The position numbers and the translations under genes are program-made. DNA of 45,346 nt. It comes from Bacteroidia bacterium (GTDB lineage Bacteria > Bacteroidota > Bacteroidia > SpSt-205). The number at the start of each line of letters is the position of its first letter. Within the stretch, counting starts at the first letter, position 1. The stretch lies in assembly GCA_026413325.1 (NCBI GenBank), contig JANZYW010000012.1:1-45346 (forward strand). The letters are read 5' to 3'. Positions 16,919 through 25,296 of this stretch are shown one piece after another. Under the pieces are notes generated by a model. That model saw only the letters and a list, made by a program, of their open reading frames with translations. It made no database searches and had not been told where the DNA came from.

Positions 16919-18057
16919 GGAGCATCGACCATTACCCCCTTTTTCCGCAGTCGGCTTACGAGAGCTTGAAGGCGCTCGGGGGGGAGATCTTTCCGACTTA
17001 GCATGACGTACGTGAGAGCAGGCATCTCTAATAGCTTCTCCCAGTCCTGGATAGGATTCTCGTAGCAGTATAAATAGGCTAAACGAGGACACTGGATTAG
17101 AGGTGCCAGAGAGGTGACTCGATTTTTCCCGACGGAGAGCTTCACGAGATAAGGAAGGCCCGCCAAGGGGGAGAGATCGGGGACAGAGCAGTGATGGATA
17201 TCTAAGTACAAGAGTTTACGAAGGAGTCTGACGAAACTCAAGTCTCGGATGGCAGCATTTTGTCCCAAGGTGAGTTCTTCCATTTCGGTGAGAGTGCCCA
17301 GCGCTGCCAGCGAAGCACTTTCCTGTATGATCCCCTGGGCTTGTAAGACTCGAAGTCGAGGGAATAAACCGATCTGAATCAGCATTTTACGTGCTGCTTC
17401 TGGTCGGGTGTGAGAGATATTCAGGAGTTCGAGTTGACTGTGCACGAGGAGCGGGGAGAAATCTTCGATAGCTGTACAGCGAAAAAGGGCAAGCATCCGT
17501 AAACGAGAGAGACTGCGCAGGGGAGTCAAATCCCGAATAGCAGTTTCGCTTAGGTCGAGGGCCTGTAGGCTGGATATCTGAGCTAATGGGCTGATGTCCT
17601 GGATGGGGGTTCGAGCTAAACTCAGAAACTGAAGGTCTGCAAGACGAAGAAGAGGAGAGAGGTCCGTTAGAGGATTGCCATCTAAGAGAATACCCTGAAG
17701 GGAAAGCTCTGCGAGAGGTGACAGATCGGTTATTTCGCAGTCTTCTAAGGCAAGGGCCTTTAGCTTAGGACAATACCGTCGGATTTGACGGGTGAGAGCT
17801 TGAAGGTCTATTTCTTCTATTTCGGAAAGGTGAAGCGCCTGTAGGTGAGTAAAACGTTCCAGAGGAGGTAGATTCCCCGATGCTCGGAGATAAAGAACGG
17901 TGTCTGGTCGAGTGGTAAGAGAAGTCGTGGTCCAGCTTCTTATCTGAAAAAAGCGGTCAAAAAGCTCATCGTACACGATGAGCCGAAGGGGGCTGCCCTC
18001 CTCCTGAGCATAGATAAAGCCAGCGAGTAAAATCCCTACCTTTGTCCAGCTCTGCAC
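16915..18057 (-). CDS. secreted leucine-rich-repeat protein
   Basis: GTG 18057 gives 380 residues starting with a signal peptide, [17 protein letters not shown], cleaved before QEE. At least ten internalin-like repeats follow, of the form L..L.L..T.I.DLSPL..L..L (about residues 60-370). Examples are [20 protein letters not shown] and [19 protein letters not shown]. No catalytic domain or T9SS sorting domain is visible, so it is probably periplasmic or outer-surface and binds protein. A TATATTTG box lies 4 nt upstream, supporting GTG over the upstream TTG at 18072. The ATGA overlap with rluD implies coexpression with an rRNA-modifying enzyme, which has no obvious reason. Confidence 0.8.
   Translation of the reverse strand: MQSWTKVGILLAGFIYAQEEGSPLRLIVYDELFDRFFQIRSWTTTSLTTRPDTVLYLRASGNLPPLERFTHLQALHLSEIEEIDLQALTRQIRRYCPKLKALALEDCEITDLSPLAELSLQGILLDGNPLTDLSPLLRLADLQFLSLARTPIQDISPLAQISSLQALDLSETAIRDLTPLRSLSRLRMLALFRCTAIEDFSPLLVHSQLELLNISHTRPEAARKMLIQIGLFPRLRVLQAQGIIQESASLAALGTLTEMEELTLGQNAAIRDLSFVRLLRKLLYLDIHHCSVPDLSPLAGLPYLVKLSVGKNRVTSLAPLIQCPRLAYLYCYENPIQDWEKLLEMPALTYVMLSRKDLPPERLQALVSRLRKKGVMVDAP
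18037..18044 (+). promoter_or_regulatory. -7 promoter box of the rfaE2 unit
   Basis: TACCTTTG, 27 nt before the rfaE2 ATG at 18072. It lies inside the start of the divergent LRR gene. Confidence 0.5.
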
Positions 18058-18061
18058 TCGG

Positions 18062-18069
18062 CAAATATA
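18062..18069 (-). promoter_or_regulatory. -7 promoter box of the LRR/rluD unit
   Basis: TATATTTG on the minus strand, 4 nt before the GTG. A TTTG at 18090-18087 would be a -33 box with a 17-nt spacer. Confidence 0.65.
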
Positions 18070-18071
18070 CA

Positions 18072-18554
18072 ATGTACGAAACGCGGCAAAAGATACTCTC
18101 CTGGGAAGAGTTAGATAGATGGGTAGCCTATTGGCGCTTTTTAGAGCAACGGATCGTCTTTACGAATGGGTGTTTTGACCTGTTACATTTGGGCCATGTA
18201 AGCTATCTGGAGGAGGCGTCGAGGTTAGGAGACATCCTATTTGTGGGGCTTAACTCAGATGCCTCTGTCCGTCGGCTCAAAGGGGTCGGTCGTCCGATTC
18301 AGACCCAGGAAGCTCGGGCCCGGTTGCTGGCTGCCTTAGAGTTTGTGGATGCGGTATTGGTCTTCGATGAAGATACTCCGGAGCGACTCATCCAAAGGAT
18401 AACGCCGGATGTGCTTGTGAAAGGAGGCGACTACACCAGGGATAGGGTTGTAGGACGGGAATGGGTAGAGACCCATGGAGGTGAGGTGGTGATTCTTCCG
18501 CTTCTGGAGGGATACTCTACCACGGATCTCATCCGTCGCGCATGTGGAGTTTGA
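18072..18554 (+). CDS. rfaE2: D-glycero-β-D-manno-heptose 1-phosphate adenylyltransferase
   Basis: The 160-residue protein is a single nucleotidyltransferase domain. It has the signature [17 protein letters not shown] (HxGH type) at about residues 31-47, then [25 protein letters not shown] and the C-terminal YSTTDLIRR. It matches the stand-alone adenylyltransferase half of HldE/RfaE, which makes ADP-heptose for the LPS core. A related cytidylyltransferase role cannot be fully excluded. Its 3' end overlaps the penicillin-binding protein gene by 13 bases. Confidence 0.9.
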   Translation: MYETRQKILSWEELDRWVAYWRFLEQRIVFTNGCFDLLHLGHVSYLEEASRLGDILFVGLNSDASVRRLKGVGRPIQTQEARARLLAALEFVDAVLVFDEDTPERLIQRITPDVLVKGGDYTRDRVVGREWVETHGGEVVILPLLEGYSTTDLIRRACGV

Positions 18555-20740
18555 ATCCTGCGTATCGCAGAGAAAGAAGAGCGATAGCTCTCACCATGGC
18601 GGCTCTCCTATGGGGCTTGCCGCTCATCCTCGTCCTGTATGCGCTGATAGATATGCCTTCTTTTCGAACCTTAGAAGATCCAACCCCCGAGCTGGCAAGT
18701 GTCGTCTACTCTGCGGATGGGAAGATCCTGGGGACGTTTTACCGCAGTAGTGACCGGGTACGTGTACCTGCTAATGCCATCCCTCCTGTGGTCAAGAGGG
18801 CACTCATTGCGGTGGAGGATAGGCGTTTTTATGAACATTCAGGCATCGACCCTTGGGGTATCCTTGCTGCTTTTTTCTCCACGTTCACGGGAAAGCCTCG
18901 TGGGGGAAGTACCATCACCCAGCAGCTCGCACGCAACCTTTATGATGCAGTGGGGGTGGAGCGCTCCCTATCTCGGAAACTCAAAGAAATGGTCGTAGCT
19001 CTCTTCCTCGAGTACCGATACAGCAAAGAGGAAATTTTAGCTATGTACCTCAATACAGTTCCTTTCGGGGGGGTTACTTACGGGGTACAAGCTGCCAGCC
19101 GCTTTTATTTTGGGAAGGATGTCCAAGAACTGAGTCTATCTGAAGCCGCTCTCCTTATCGGTCTTCTAAAAGGGCCTTCCTATTACAGTCCATTCAAGCA
19201 TCCTAAGCGAGCCCTGTCCCGACGAAACCTGGTTTTAGATCTGATGGTGGAAGCGGGATACCTTTCTCCGGCGGAAGCAAAGGCGGCTCAAAAAGCCCCT
19301 CTGGGAGTGGGGAGCAGCCCCTATACAGCGAGTCAGAGCCAAGGATTAGCCCCCTATTTTCGTGAGCATCTTCGTCTGTGGCTGACTGAATGGGCTCGGA
19401 GCCGAGGGTATGATCTGTATCGTGATGGGCTCCAGGTGTATACTACATTAGATAGTCGTCTGCAGATGCATGCAGAATCTGCGGTTGTAGCTCATCTGCG
19501 CGTCTTTCAGAAGGTTTTTGAGAAAGAACTTGCTACCCGTCCGCTCCCGTGGGAAAAGGACTCTATGATTCTTCTGAGAGCCATGTGGCGCAGTGAGCGG
19601 TACAATGTGGCCAAAAGTGTTGGTCTGGCTGAAGCAGAGATTCGGAAACAATTTCATCATCCTGTACAGATGCGTCTTTTTTCGTGGGACCCCCCTGGCT
19701 ACATCGATACGACCCTTACCCCGTGGGATTCTTTACGATATTATCTTCGATTTCTCGAGGCAGGTGTCGTAACTATAGATCCCCATACAGGGGAAATAAA
19801 AGCTTGGGTAGGTGGTATCAATCATACCTACTTCAAATATGACCATGTCGCCCAGGCTCGCCGTCAGGTAGGTTCCACCTTTAAGCCTTTTGTGTATACC
19901 GCAGCGATGGACAATGGATACTCTCCCTGCTACGAGGAGCTCAACATTCCTGTAGAAATACCTGTCCGGGTAGAAGGGCGGGATACAGTTTGGAGCCCGC
20001 GTAATGCAGATCGAGAGATAGGAGGGAAGGTTCAGCTTAAGAAAGCTTTAGCTCTCTCTCTGAATATCATCACCGCTCGTCTAATGAAAGCACTGGGGCC
20101 TCAAGTCGTAGTGGAGTATGCTCGTCGCATGGGCATCCAATCAGATTTAGAGCCAGTCTATGCGTTAGGGCTGGGCGTCTGTGATCTAAGCGTATTAGAG
20201 CTCACCAGTGCATACGGATGTTTTCCGACATTGGGTATCTGGAGAGAGCCGCTATTTGTGCGCGAGATTCGCGATCGAAGGGGTAATATCTTAGAAAGTT
20301 TTACCAGTACGAGTCGAAGGGCTCTTAGTGAGAGGACGGCTTACCTCATGGTAGATATGTTGCGTTGGGTCACTATCGCTGGTACAGCGGGTGAGCTGCG
20401 GTGGCGATATGGCTTAGCAGATCTGGATATAGGGGGGAAAACAGGTACTACTCAAAATCATGCAGATGGCTGGTTCGTGGGTTTTACGCCTGAATATACT
20501 ACTGGGGTCTGGGTGGGTACTGCCGACAGGGCTGTTCACTTTTACTCGATCGTCCAAGGGCAGGGCGCCCGCATGGCGATGCCCGTATGGGCTTATTACA
20601 TGAAGGCCGCCTATCGGGATTCTTCGCTGGCACTGCCACGGCGCCGCATCCTCCCTTCTGATGGGGTCCAGCTGCCTGACTGTCAAACTCAGGCTACAGA
20701 GGGTAAAGAGGGAACCGATATCGGAGATTATTTACGGTGA
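18542..20740 (+). CDS. class A penicillin-binding protein (PBP1A type)
   Basis: The 732-residue bifunctional peptidoglycan synthase starts with a membrane anchor (about 17-38). The GT51 transglycosylase domain shows Glu92 in [24 protein letters not shown], and [15 protein letters not shown]. The transpeptidase domain has Ser445 in GSTFKPF (SxxK), SLN in ALSLNIIT, and Lys633 in GGKTGTTQN. All key residues are present. It polymerises and cross-links murein in the periplasm. It is translationally coupled to rfaE2 upstream and overlaps the following gene's start. Confidence 0.95.
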   Translation: MWSLNPAYRRERRAIALTMAALLWGLPLILVLYALIDMPSFRTLEDPTPELASVVYSADGKILGTFYRSSDRVRVPANAIPPVVKRALIAVEDRRFYEHSGIDPWGILAAFFSTFTGKPRGGSTITQQLARNLYDAVGVERSLSRKLKEMVVALFLEYRYSKEEILAMYLNTVPFGGVTYGVQAASRFYFGKDVQELSLSEAALLIGLLKGPSYYSPFKHPKRALSRRNLVLDLMVEAGYLSPAEAKAAQKAPLGVGSSPYTASQSQGLAPYFREHLRLWLTEWARSRGYDLYRDGLQVYTTLDSRLQMHAESAVVAHLRVFQKVFEKELATRPLPWEKDSMILLRAMWRSERYNVAKSVGLAEAEIRKQFHHPVQMRLFSWDPPGYIDTTLTPWDSLRYYLRFLEAGVVTIDPHTGEIKAWVGGINHTYFKYDHVAQARRQVGSTFKPFVYTAAMDNGYSPCYEELNIPVEIPVRVEGRDTVWSPRNADREIGGKVQLKKALALSLNIITARLMKALGPQVVVEYARRMGIQSDLEPVYALGLGVCDLSVLELTSAYGCFPTLGIWREPLFVREIRDRRGNILESFTSTSRRALSERTAYLMVDMLRWVTIAGTAGELRWRYGLADLDIGGKTGTTQNHADGWFVGFTPEYTTGVWVGTADRAVHFYSIVQGQGARMAMPVWAYYMKAAYRDSSLALPRRRILPSDGVQLPDCQTQATEGKEGTDIGDYLR

Positions 20741-21354
20741 TGCGGACACTCCAAGAAGGGGTGTGGTTTGCTCGTTGGTGGTGGCGGTTGGAGTCTCGTA
20801 GGGGGTATAGTTTGGCTACCGCTTTCTTGTTTGCTTTTCTCCTCCTAATAGTAGGAGGCCTTGGCTATCGGAGACAGCTATTGGACCCTATTCAGCTGCG
20901 CTTCTTTTTCTGGTTGGTCTATTTTTTTTCTCTATTCCAGGGTATTCCTCGTCCTCTTTTGGATAGACGCTCAGAAGAATGGCGTTGGATCTATAGTTTG
21001 GTATCGGAAAAAGGAGGACTTTTCGGACTGTGGTTGTATGGGTTGTCCCTTTCCAGTCTCCTGGCTTTTTTGTTGATGGGGGGGAGCCTTCTTTTTTGGG
21101 GGTATGCTCCTTCGGTCAGAGAGAGTCTTTTCACAGGTTTCGCATGGGCGGTTCCTCTCCTGCTCACTGCATTCATCACGAAGCGAGTAGAGGCTTCCTA
21201 CACGCTGACCGCTGTCCTGGTTTTTCCTCTGTGCCTTTTTCCACTCTTATGGGTAACTCTTCGGCCAGAAGCTCCTGTTCTCCCTCTTTTGATATTGTGG
21301 GGGGCGGAATCCCTCTTATATTTTTCATTGGGGCCTTTTGTGTGGCGAGGCTGA
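20740..21354 (+). CDS. six-segment membrane protein, CcmB-like
   Basis: ATG 20740 overlaps the PBP stop (TGATG) and gives 204 residues with about six hydrophobic segments. The layout resembles CcmB, the membrane subunit of the heme exporter used in cytochrome c maturation. After two N-terminal segments comes a loop DRRSEEWRWIYSLVSEKGG, where CcmB has a conserved Q/E-rich loop before LVSP..., followed by four more segments. No ccmA or ccmC is next to it, so CcmB is a suggestion from topology and loop pattern only. A general ABC-2-type permease is the alternative. Confidence 0.55.
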   Translation: MRTLQEGVWFARWWWRLESRRGYSLATAFLFAFLLLIVGGLGYRRQLLDPIQLRFFFWLVYFFSLFQGIPRPLLDRRSEEWRWIYSLVSEKGGLFGLWLYGLSLSSLLAFLLMGGSLLFWGYAPSVRESLFTGFAWAVPLLLTAFITKRVEASYTLTAVLVFPLCLFPLLWVTLRPEAPVLPLLILWGAESLLYFSLGPFVWRG

Positions 21355-21453
21355 CACACTCCGAATACTCTCTTACCCCGAGCATTTCAGTATTTGTCGC
21401 TCTCTATCAGGATTTTATTTTATTTGGAATGCTTTTTGTCTACTGGCTTGGAT

Positions 21454-21930
21454 ATGAGCCGAGAGGAAAGTTTACTTTGGAGCGATCTGGGTTTTTCGCT
21501 GATGCGGCTATACAGCAACCTTCAAAAGGAGGAGAAGGAGCTCGCCATACGTTATCAGCTGGGGAGTACTCATTTAGAGATGTTGTTTCTTTTGAGTCGG
21601 TTAAATGAGGGAGGGTGGATTCCTGTTCGTCAGCTGTATCCATTTTTTCCCTTGACGCAGCCTGCTGTAGGGCGTATTCTTCGGCATTTGGCGTATTGGC
21701 GTTTTGTAGAGCTTCGGCGGGATAAGGTTGATCGACGCTGTCTGTTGGTGCGTCTGCTTCCCAACGCTCACAAACTTTTGGAGGAGGTAGAGTCTCTCCG
21801 GGCTCAGGTATTGCGCACCTTCTTTCCTACTGTGACTCCCCAGCAGCTGAAATCGTGGGTGGAAGCCTTGAGAAATACTACCTTTGTACATCGACCTGAT
21901 GTGGAAGCGTCTATGGGTGTACCTATCTGA
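21454..21930 (+). CDS. MarR-family transcriptional regulator
   Basis: From ATG 21454 the protein has 158 residues; a TTG at 21394 would add 20. It has a winged-helix fold pattern: LEMLFLLSRLNEGGWIPVRQLYPFFPLTQPAVGRILRHLAYWRFVELRRD, then DRRCLLVRLLPNAHKLLEEVE, equivalent to the MarR wing D.R...V.LT..G. The effector and targets are unknown. The nearest candidates are the upstream PBP/CcmB-like genes and the downstream PASTA gene, whose promoter lies inside its 3' end. It overlaps the PASTA gene by 32 bases. Confidence 0.75.
   Translation: MSREESLLWSDLGFSLMRLYSNLQKEEKELAIRYQLGSTHLEMLFLLSRLNEGGWIPVRQLYPFFPLTQPAVGRILRHLAYWRFVELRRDKVDRRCLLVRLLPNAHKLLEEVESLRAQVLRTFFPTVTPQQLKSWVEALRNTTFVHRPDVEASMGVPI
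21879..21886 (+). promoter_or_regulatory. -7 promoter box of the PASTA gene
   Basis: TACCTTTG lies 12 nt before the ATG at 21899, inside the last codons of the MarR gene. Confidence 0.6.
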
Positions 21931-22690
21931 GCGAGAAGCGTGGATTTTTATCGGCATCCTCGTCGCCGTAGGAGTGGTATCGTATTTTGTTTTCTTCTCG
22001 CTTTTTTTGCCGACTCTCACCCGTCATGGAGATGAGTATCTACTGCCCTCTCTTGTGGGGCGGAGCTATGCTTCTGTGGTTCGTTCTCTTGAGACAGCGG
22101 GATTCTCGGCTGTGGTCATTGATTCCCAATATGTACCTGATAAATCTCCGATGACCGTTTTACTTCAGGATCCGCCTCCGAAGACTCGGATCAAGCGGGG
22201 GCGCAAAATTTATCTCACTGTCTCGAGTTACGTTCCTCCTCAGGTTCCGCTCCCACGGGTGCAAGACCTTCCCTATGAACAAGCCTACAGACTTTTGAAG
22301 GAAAGTTATGGGTTTAGCATAGGGGAAGTTATTTATGTGACGGGCAATGTGCCGGACATAGTGGTAGAGGTTCGTTATCAGGGGCGGGCCGTACCTGCAG
22401 GAACTCCTGTTCCGAAATATGCCTCTCTTGCTTTGGTAGTGAGTCGCGGACTCAGTGAGCAGAAAGTACCTTTCGTATCTGTGGTGGGCCTTCCCGTGGA
22501 GCAGGCTGTGGCTAAGCTCAATGCGGTCGGCCTTGCTGTTGGTCATATTCGATATAAGCCCGCCCCGAATACTCCCCTCGGGCATGTGTATAGGCAATAT
22601 CCCGATCGGGTGCCAGGAGATTCCCTTCCGATGGGAATGGCCATCGACCTTTTTGTGAACAGTGAGCCTCCTAAGGGTGCATCTGAATGA
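21899..22690 (+). CDS. membrane-anchored PASTA-domain protein
   Basis: The 263-residue protein has a short cytoplasmic N-terminus, one membrane segment (about 16-40, WIFIGILVAVGVVSYFVFF) and three PASTA repeats. These run at about 49-117 (LPSLVGRSYASVVRSLETAGF), 118-190 (VQDLPYEQAYRLLKES) and 195-258 (VSVVGLPVEQAVAKLNAVGL). PASTA domains bind peptidoglycan fragments or β-lactam-like ligands. Unlike Gram-positive PASTA kinases there is no kinase domain; free-standing PASTA proteins are common in Bacteroidota. The start at ATG 21899 fits the promoter better than an upstream one at 21884. The stop overlaps the next ATG by 4 bases. Confidence 0.88.
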   Translation: MWKRLWVYLSEREAWIFIGILVAVGVVSYFVFFSLFLPTLTRHGDEYLLPSLVGRSYASVVRSLETAGFSAVVIDSQYVPDKSPMTVLLQDPPPKTRIKRGRKIYLTVSSYVPPQVPLPRVQDLPYEQAYRLLKESYGFSIGEVIYVTGNVPDIVVEVRYQGRAVPAGTPVPKYASLALVVSRGLSEQKVPFVSVVGLPVEQAVAKLNAVGLAVGHIRYKPAPNTPLGHVYRQYPDRVPGDSLPMGMAIDLFVNSEPPKGASE

Positions 22691-24228
22691 CCTACCTATT
22701 TCTCCTGTGGGCTCAAGTTTTTCTGGGTACGGAATGGGGGGAGCGCTCCCCTGCTAAGTGGGTATTCTACGGGGCGGAGATACGAAAGACTTCTGCCTAT
22801 CAAGCCCCTCGTGCCTATGCCCTTCTATTGAATGGAGCTCAGCAAAGCGGTCTTCCTTATCAGACGGATGACACGCGTCTGCAGAGCTGGGGAGATAGTG
22901 CACTTACGGATTGCATAGATGTGTATGGGGCTGCCCCGTTGTGTGTCTCTTTTGCTTATCAACGAGGAGGCCTTATGGATCCCCCCGAAGCGGATGATAC
23001 CTTGATGTTGTGGGGCCTAAGTGCGCAGGGTAGCTGGGAACCTCTGTGGTATACTGTTGGGACTTCCCGTCCAGATACGGCTTTCACGGTGGTACATCTC
23101 TTCCTTTTTGATCCGCAATGGTATCACTCTTGCTTCCGTCTCAAGTGGGCGGTATGGGGGAGTACTTACGGAGCCTATGATAACTGGCTGATTGCCTACA
23201 CGTACATTCGCTCAGATACTACGGAAAAAGAGATATTCTGGAAACAGTTACCTCGGGTATACGGGGGCCGGTTCAGTGCGTGGCCTTTCTTTTTTAGCCC
23301 GAATGACAGTGGGTATGCATTAGTTCAAGGTAGAGCGGGACTATTTGCAGAGGCAGAAGTATGGATGGGGGGACAGCTACTAAAGTCTTGGTCTGGGACC
23401 TGCTCAGGTGGAGGAGATTCGGTTTGGGTATCTCCCCCTACTGTTTCGGTGCCGGGGACATATCCTATTAGATGGTCGATTCGCACTCCTACGGGATATA
23501 CGGTTTCTTTATGGGATACTTTCAAAAGTGGAGTCTCGGAATGGGCCTATGACGATGGAGAGATGGAGACAGGCTATGGTCTTCGGCAGGCGGGACGCCC
23601 CTTCTGTCAGGTCTTTGATATTGATACACCTCAGATAATCGAACGAGTGGGAGTTCGTTTTTTCCCCCTACCGACTCAGTATGGGAAGCCTTTTCAGTTA
23701 GGGATTTGGCGTATGGAAGAGGGCATCTCTCCTGTATATGTGAAGTTTGAGCGGGTCTTAGTGGATAGCATGGGGGGGCTTGTTTGGTACACGATCGATA
23801 CGCCTCTGGTCCTACAGGGAAAGGTGGGGGTAGGCTTCATACAGGCGGATGCTCAGCCCTTAGGGGTCGGATGGGATGCGAGCTGCCCTGGACAAGGACG
23901 AGTATGGTTGGATGCAGCAGGGAGCTGGACTCCTTCTCAGCTCTCAGGATGTCTGATGGTACGCATTGCGACGCAAGTTGCTTCGCTGAGTTTACTTGCT
24001 GGTGAGCCCTCGAAAGGGTGGAGCCTTGTACCCTCCACTCCCCCTGCGGGAGGAAAGGTCCTCATACAGGGTCATCGACGAGGCTCCTTGCGAATATGGG
24101 ATATCCAAGGCCGATGTGTGGCGGTATGGGGAGCGGATCAAACAGAGGGGATGGCGCCTACTGTAGCTGGGCTGTATGTGTGTGTGGATGAAGAGGGGCG
24201 ATTTGCGCGATTATTCGTTACTCCGTAA
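22687..24228 (+). CDS. secreted protein with type IX secretion sorting domain
   Basis: The 513-residue protein begins with a short signal, MTYLFLLWA, followed by Q. The body is β-rich and rich in Trp, Tyr and Gly, without a recognised enzyme domain. The last 80 or so residues match a T9SS type A C-terminal sorting domain: LVPSTPPAGGKVLIQG, LRIWDIQGRCVAVW, AGLYVCVDEEGR and a final β-strand FARLFVTP. It should be exported by Sec and moved across the outer membrane by T9SS, with CTD cleavage and surface attachment. It is coupled (ATGA) to the PASTA gene; its function is unknown. Confidence 0.82.
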   Translation: MTYLFLLWAQVFLGTEWGERSPAKWVFYGAEIRKTSAYQAPRAYALLLNGAQQSGLPYQTDDTRLQSWGDSALTDCIDVYGAAPLCVSFAYQRGGLMDPPEADDTLMLWGLSAQGSWEPLWYTVGTSRPDTAFTVVHLFLFDPQWYHSCFRLKWAVWGSTYGAYDNWLIAYTYIRSDTTEKEIFWKQLPRVYGGRFSAWPFFFSPNDSGYALVQGRAGLFAEAEVWMGGQLLKSWSGTCSGGGDSVWVSPPTVSVPGTYPIRWSIRTPTGYTVSLWDTFKSGVSEWAYDDGEMETGYGLRQAGRPFCQVFDIDTPQIIERVGVRFFPLPTQYGKPFQLGIWRMEEGISPVYVKFERVLVDSMGGLVWYTIDTPLVLQGKVGVGFIQADAQPLGVGWDASCPGQGRVWLDAAGSWTPSQLSGCLMVRIATQVASLSLLAGEPSKGWSLVPSTPPAGGKVLIQGHRRGSLRIWDIQGRCVAVWGADQTEGMAPTVAGLYVCVDEEGRFARLFVTP

Positions 24229-24234
24229 AAGTCG

Positions 24235-24242
24235 TATCTTTG
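24235..24242 (+). promoter_or_regulatory. -7 promoter box of the tRNA pair
   Basis: TATCTTTG, 16 nt before the 5' end of tRNA-Lys. Confidence 0.6.
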
Positions 24243-24258
24243 TCCCCGCTGAGAGAAG

Positions 24259-24331
24259 GACTCCGTAGCTCAGCCGGTAGAGCACTTGCCTTTTAAGCAA
24301 GGGGTCCTGGGTTCGAGTCCCAGCGGAGTCA
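24259..24331 (+). tRNA. tRNA-Lys (anticodon TTT)
   Basis: The acceptor stem GACTCCG pairs with CGGAGTC, with discriminator A at 24331. The anticodon arm CTTGC-CTTTTAA-GCAAG carries TTT, and the TΨC loop reads GGTTCGAGTCC. CCA is not encoded. It is 73 nt long, with a 1-base gap before the next tRNA. Confidence 0.96.
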
Positions 24332-24332
24332 C

Positions 24333-24416
24333 GCCCAGATGGCGGAATTGGTAGACGCGCCGCTTTGAGGGGGCGGTGGCCGAAAGGCCGTAGGAGTTCG
24401 AGTCTCCTTCTGGGCA
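24333..24416 (+). tRNA. tRNA-Leu (anticodon GAG)
   Basis: The acceptor stem GCCCAGA pairs with TCTGGGC, with discriminator A. It is a class II tRNA with a long variable arm (GGCC-GAAA-GGCC). The anticodon loop TTGAGGG carries GAG, with a T-G closing pair. The TΨC loop is AGTTCGAGTCT. CCA is not encoded. Confidence 0.94.
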
Positions 24417-24439
24417 CTCTCTCGAGATAGCTATCAGCG

Positions 24440-24479
24440 GAGAAAAGCCGCGCAAAAGTTATCGAGGCTCTCTTTTCTC
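24440..24479. repeat. inverted repeat downstream of the tRNAs
   Basis: GAGAAAAG (24440-24447) and CTTTTCTC (24472-24479) are perfect 8-base complements separated by 24 bases. A second short palindrome, GATAGCTATC, lies at about 24426-24435. They sit in the 97-base gap between the convergent tRNA pair and ispE, where transcription should end. Long loop and weak stem make this an uncertain terminator. Confidence 0.35.
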
Positions 24480-24513
24480 AGAAGGAGTACCGAAGGTCCT
24501 GCCTCAGGGAGTA

Positions 24514-25296
24514 TCAGTTTTTGGGAAAAAGACCGTATAGGCTACTCCCGCTACCGTTCATACTTGCATATGCTGCTCCCGCTTCATAGAGAGACTTCTT
24601 TAGAGTAAGCAAGCTTGGATATATTTGAAATGAGACTTGCTCGAGGTCGTTGTGCAGGTGTGTGGGCCAAGCAGAGATACCTTCTTTCAGGATGGGCTCG
24701 ATCGGGGTCCGGCTCCAGTGGAGAGGCCTCAGTCCCCGATAAATATGCTTTGTGGAGCAAGGAATAGGAGGGGTCAGAAGCACGATCTCGTAAGCTTCCA
24801 GAGAAAAAGGATAGGGTTCCATATCTGTTCCAGTCCCTCGGGCCAACATCGGAGAATCGTACAAGAAAAAGGGAACATCGCTTCCGACCTGAGCGGCTAC
24901 TTCGTGGAGGAGGGGCAAAGGGGGAGGAGGATCTATCAGCTGTGCCAGTATTCGAAGGAATGTCCCGCTATTGCTGGAGCCTCCGCCAAGTCCTGCACTT
25001 ACGGGTATGCGTTTATGGAGACGTACTTCCAGAGCGGGTAAGGGAGTAGATATTCGAGCTTGTAAGAGGCGATAAGTGGTCTCCAAGTAGTTTTCTTCTG
25101 TATCGGGGATTTCAATCCCCGTTAGTCGAAGCTCCAAGCGATTCTGTCCCGGGAGGACGCTCACCTCCAGATTATCGTAGAGATCGGGATAGGCCACTAA
25201 TAGGGTCTCTAAAATATGATATCCCTCTGGCCATCGACCGAGGATGTGAAGTCCTATGTTGATTTTAGCGGGACTTATAGCTTCGATTCTTCTCAT
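24514..25296 (-). CDS. ispE: 4-diphosphocytidyl-2-C-methyl-D-erythritol kinase
   Basis: The 260-residue protein is a GHMP kinase. It opens with SPAKINIGLHILGRWPEGYH, the IspE substrate-binding segment. The ATP-binding motif PVSAGLGGGSSNSGTFL is at about 96-112, GSDVPFFL contains the catalytic Asp, and NGSGSSLYG is near the end. It phosphorylates CDP-ME in the MEP isoprenoid pathway. The start overlaps the DUF58 stop by 4 bases. Confidence 0.95.
   Translation of the reverse strand: MRRIEAISPAKINIGLHILGRWPEGYHILETLLVAYPDLYDNLEVSVLPGQNRLELRLTGIEIPDTEENYLETTYRLLQARISTPLPALEVRLHKRIPVSAGLGGGSSNSGTFLRILAQLIDPPPPLPLLHEVAAQVGSDVPFFLYDSPMLARGTGTDMEPYPFSLEAYEIVLLTPPIPCSTKHIYRGLRPLHWSRTPIEPILKEGISAWPTHLHNDLEQVSFQIYPSLLTLKKSLYEAGAAYASMNGSGSSLYGLFPKN

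Noticed and set aside
16919-17092. Extension of rluD upstream to 17092.
   Set aside because: The sequence is the LRR gene read in another frame, and the family N-terminus fits ATG 16918.
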